Below are positions 61,760-64,000 of a stretch of DNA of 64,000 bases, piece by piece (within the stretch, counting starts at the first letter, position 1; every line of letters starts with the position of its first letter). The notes under the pieces are model-generated. The model was not told the origin of the DNA. It searched no databases and saw only the letters and a list, made by a program, of their open reading frames with translations. Position numbers and translations under genes: made by a program. Source of the DNA: an uncultured Caryophanales bacterium (lineage in GTDB: Bacteria; Bacillota_I; Bacilli_A; RF39; UBA660); contig CAMYVT010000001.1 of assembly GCA_947302515.1 (NCBI GenBank), forward strand, positions 90,494-154,493, in the 5' to 3' direction.

Positions 61760-63478
61760 ATGTCAAAGACAAAACCAAAACAATATGTAGCATCAATTAT
61801 GAATAGGTTATATTTGGGAGATCAAAATTTCTTATACTATATGAGTCATACAGCATTAGGAGAATATGATGAAGATACAAGTGTCTTTGTAGATAAAAAT
61901 GGTGATGAATATCTTCCAATTACTAATCCTTATATTTTAGCATCTGAAGTATCAGAAGGATATACAGATTTAATTGATGTTGATGAATTATCAGAGACTT
62001 TAGGACAATCAAATCAAAATGCAATTGCTGATTACAATTTTTATTGTCGTTCAATACTACACTATGTATCATATACTGGAAATGGTGATGTTTTTGATAT
62101 GCCAATTAATTACTTAGATATAAGGGATAGTATAGAAAGAATTATTAATGGTTTACCTGAAGAAGAAACAGAAGAATTATTCTCAAGAGATTATGAAGAC
62201 TCAGATGAAACATATCATAATAGTTTATTATCCTCTGATGTAAGAGCTGATATTGTATCATTCTTTATTGATTTGATGGATGGAGTATATTCCCTTGAAG
62301 ATTTGAAAGAAATAAGAGAAAAGATTGAAACACAAAGAGATGATATTGATGCTTTATTAGATTCAATTGATATTCAAATAGAAGCATCAGAAAATGGAGA
62401 ATCATCAATTGAATTAAGAAAAGAACAATCTGTTCCTAAGCCAAAGAAAAAAGGAAAACAGAGAAGAAAAGAATCATCCCAAAAACCAGAAATAAAACAC
62501 TTAGATATAGAAGATTTATTTAATAAAATAACTACAACTTTAATTGCTCAAGATGAACCAACTAGAAGAGTATTAATAGAAATAGCTAGAAAAGAACAAA
62601 GTGAATTAAATAATGATAGAGGTATTTTAATTACTGGAGCAACGGGAACTGGTAAAACTAAGATGATGGAGTTAATTGCAAGATATTTAGATAGACCATT
62701 CTTAAAAGTTGATTCAACTCAATTAACAGTTCCAGGATATGTTGGAAAAGATATTGAAGAAGTATTGTGGGAATTATATGTAAAATGTGGTAAAGATAAA
62801 GAAAAGGCAGAAAGAGCTATAATATTCTTTGATGAAATAGATAAAAAAGGATCAAGCAAAAAAGATGATATTAGTGGTAAAGGAGTACTTAATGTCTTAT
62901 TACCATTCTTTGATGGGGCAACATATGATGCTACTGAAAGTATGAAGCATCAAAGAGAAGTAGTACAAATAAACACTAGAAATATGTTAGTTATTCTAGC
63001 TGGTGCATTTGAAGATGTTTATAGCGATTTAAGAGCAAAAAGAGATATTGGTTTTGCAACTACAAGTACTACTAAACCTGGAAATAGACCTGCAGAAACT
63101 CAAGATTTTATCGATAAAGCAAAAATGCCTGCCGAATTTATGGGTAGAGTAGCTATAGTAAAATTAAATGATTTAACTCTAGAAGATATTAAGAGAATTC
63201 TAGTTGAATCAGATGAATCAGCATTAAGAATTCAAGAAAGATTATTTGAAGAATTAGGAGTAAAACTAACATCAAGTGATGGATATATTAATGCTATCGC
63301 TGAACAAGCTATGAAGAGAAAAACAGGTGCTAGAGGATTAAATACTGTAGTAGATGAAACTACATGGGAAGCTTATGGAGAAGTATATACTCATTTAGGA
63401 CAATACTCAGAAATAATACTTGAAAGAGATACAGTTGAAAATCCAAAACAATATATAAGAGTACCAAAAAAGAAGTAA
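61760..63478 (+). CDS. ClpX-like AAA+ ATPase with novel N-terminal domain
   Basis: A 572-residue protein whose C-terminal half is ClpX-like: Walker A GATGTGKT (about residues 292-299), VPGYVGKDIEEVLWELY, Walker B IIFFDEIDKKG, sensor-type MLVILAGAF, and the late RKTGARGLNTVVDET, close to the ClpX RKTGARGLR motif. The N-terminal half lacks the Cys4 zinc finger of true ClpX and instead has an unrecognised acidic domain with a Lys/Arg-rich linker near residue 225. It could be an unfoldase with its own adaptor domain. I start at ATG 61760 (GGGGGA upstream); ATG 61754 lies closer to that site. No peptidase gene adjoins. Confidence 0.85.
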   Translation: MSKTKPKQYVASIMNRLYLGDQNFLYYMSHTALGEYDEDTSVFVDKNGDEYLPITNPYILASEVSEGYTDLIDVDELSETLGQSNQNAIADYNFYCRSILHYVSYTGNGDVFDMPINYLDIRDSIERIINGLPEEETEELFSRDYEDSDETYHNSLLSSDVRADIVSFFIDLMDGVYSLEDLKEIREKIETQRDDIDALLDSIDIQIEASENGESSIELRKEQSVPKPKKKGKQRRKESSQKPEIKHLDIEDLFNKITTTLIAQDEPTRRVLIEIARKEQSELNNDRGILITGATGTGKTKMMELIARYLDRPFLKVDSTQLTVPGYVGKDIEEVLWELYVKCGKDKEKAERAIIFFDEIDKKGSSKKDDISGKGVLNVLLPFFDGATYDATESMKHQREVVQINTRNMLVILAGAFEDVYSDLRAKRDIGFATTSTTKPGNRPAETQDFIDKAKMPAEFMGRVAIVKLNDLTLEDIKRILVESDESALRIQERLFEELGVKLTSSDGYINAIAEQAMKRKTGARGLNTVVDETTWEAYGEVYTHLGQYSEIILERDTVENPKQYIRVPKKK

Positions 63479-63497
63479 TTATTTACTTCTTTTTTTA
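63466..63497. terminator. Bidirectional terminator after the ClpX-like gene
   Basis: AAAAGAAGTAA-TTAT-TTACTTCTTTT with T-run on the plus strand and an A-run for the minus strand. Confidence 0.8.
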
Positions 63498-63841
63498 TGT
63501 ATTTCACGAAATCGTTTTTTTAATGATTTAAAATCTCTATCTCCAATTTCGTGAAAGAATTTAACATCTCCTTCATCAACATATGGACATGAAGGAAAAG
63601 GTGGTGTAGTAATGTAACCCATATGAGCAATAGTATCTTTAATATAATCAGATGCTTCTGCAAAATCAGGTAATCTTGTATCATAATCAAATGATATTAA
63701 AGCTCCCAATCTACTATAATAGAATAATAAGTCCTTTTCAACAACAGGAGTATCATACTCTAATAATGTAATAGCTTTATCAGTTACATCAATATTAGAA
63801 ACAATTAATCTTCTCATTTTGCCCTTATAAATTTTTTTCAT
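63479..63841 (-). CDS. Unrecognised small cytoplasmic protein
   Basis: A 120-residue protein with no signal or membrane segment and no family I recognise. It is basic at both ends (MKKIYKGKMRRLIVSN and KSLKKRFREIHKKRSK), with an aromatic and Pro-rich centre, TTPPFPSCPYVDEGDVKF, containing a single Cys. The start is ATG 63841, preceded on the minus strand by AGGAGG at seven bases; the longer version from 63877 has no ribosome site. It is convergent with the ClpX-like gene and divergent from tRNA-Met. Confidence 0.75.
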   Translation of the reverse strand: MKKIYKGKMRRLIVSNIDVTDKAITLLEYDTPVVEKDLLFYYSRLGALISFDYDTRLPDFAEASDYIKDTIAHMGYITTPPFPSCPYVDEGDVKFFHEIGDRDFKSLKKRFREIHKKRSK

Positions 63842-63904
63842 AAACCAACCTCCTAAACAGTGAATATATAATAACATATAAGTAAAAATTAGTCAAAAAA
63901 ACTC

Positions 63905-63933
63905 TTGCAAAATAAGCATATTTTTGATAAAAT
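63905..63933 (+). promoter_or_regulatory. tRNA-Met promoter
   Basis: TTGCAA at 63905-63910, a 17-base spacer and TAAAAT at 63928-63933 with extended TGA, 17 bases before the tRNA. Confidence 0.7.
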
Positions 63934-63950
63934 CAATTTACGTGAGAAAT

Positions 63951-64000
63951 GGCGAAGTAGCTCAGCTGGCTAGAGCGTTCGGTTCATACCCGAAAGGTCG
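63951..64000 (+). tRNA. tRNA-Met (anticodon CAT), truncated by window end
   Basis: Begins GGCGAAG with D arm TAGCTCAGCTGGCTAGAGC. The anticodon stem TTCGG/CCGAA has loop TTCATAC (anticodon CAT). It looks like elongator Met rather than initiator, which usually starts CGCGGGG. The T arm and 3' acceptor lie beyond base 64000. Confidence 0.9.

Noticed and set aside
1..64000. TGA read as tryptophan (Mycoplasma-type code)
   Set aside because: TGA ends several genes at expected lengths (1303, 47136, 53933) and Trp is encoded by TGG.

Overview
The window comes from a very AT-rich, low-GC Gram-positive chromosome. Shine-Dalgarno sites are AGGAGG- or AGGTGAT-like, TGA is used as a stop (at 1303, 47136 and 53933), and promoters are dominated by an extended -10 of the form TGATATAAT. 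The gene set (UvrC, MutL, MiaA, RNase III, an RNase J paralogue, IspG, UppP, MurD, YneF, YidD, a sortase, LPXTG-like and lipoprotein surface proteins) fits a walled Bacillota of class Bacilli, probably one of the uncultured gut lineages close to RF39/Mollicutes. That placement is inference. No phage, insertion sequence, CRISPR array or rRNA was seen.

Layout. 1-3.6 kb: 3' end of a type II P-type ATPase, transketolase, YneF. 3.6-12.9 kb: two unrecognised proteins, uvrC, an unusual prepilin fused to a Hint (intein/hedgehog-like) domain, mutL-miaA, a membrane-anchored transglutaminase-like protein and rpsT. 13.0-22.6 kb: large unrecognised cytoplasmic coiled-coil or repeat proteins, a BspA-like surface protein, and a yidD plus degenerate metal-binding lipoprotein pair. 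22.6-22.95 kb: a gene-poor gap that I read as a small RNA facing a 25-residue hydrophobic peptide gene, the architecture of a type I toxin-antitoxin. 23.0-28.8 kb: rnc, an RNase J-like gene, tRNA-Arg, apt, a HAD-like gene and unrecognised membrane proteins. 28.8-32.5 kb: a structured leader and a 1165-residue protein with a C-terminal metallophosphoesterase. 32.5-41.2 kb: a 2379-residue vWA/Cna_B adhesin with a PPNTG sorting signal, a small duplicated-domain protein and a class B-like sortase. 41.2-50 kb: lipoproteins, a zinc-ribbon membrane protein, a frameshifted transglutaminase-like gene, an SDR, a nitroreductase, a PrcB_C protein and ispG. 49.4-55.2 kb: an acyl-CoA synthetase divergent from a TetR regulator across a strong palindrome, then uppP, a PRPP-synthetase-like gene, xth and a Big_14-like lipoprotein. 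55.2-58.1 kb: class I aldolase and a UmuC-like/YolD pair. 58.1-64 kb: an operon of a HExxH protein, a MurL-like epimerase and MurD, then a ClpX-like AAA+ protein, a small minus-strand gene and a truncated tRNA-Met.

How the genes work together. UvrC, MutL, ExoIII and the Y-polymerase/YolD pair cover DNA repair. MurL-like, MurD and UppP cover wall precursors, with a likely L-Glu-then-epimerise route to D-Glu. The sortase, adhesin and lipoproteins form the cell surface. The strongest candidates for something new are the prepilin-Hint fusion, the small-RNA/micropeptide locus, and the MurL-MurD operon outside Xanthomonas.
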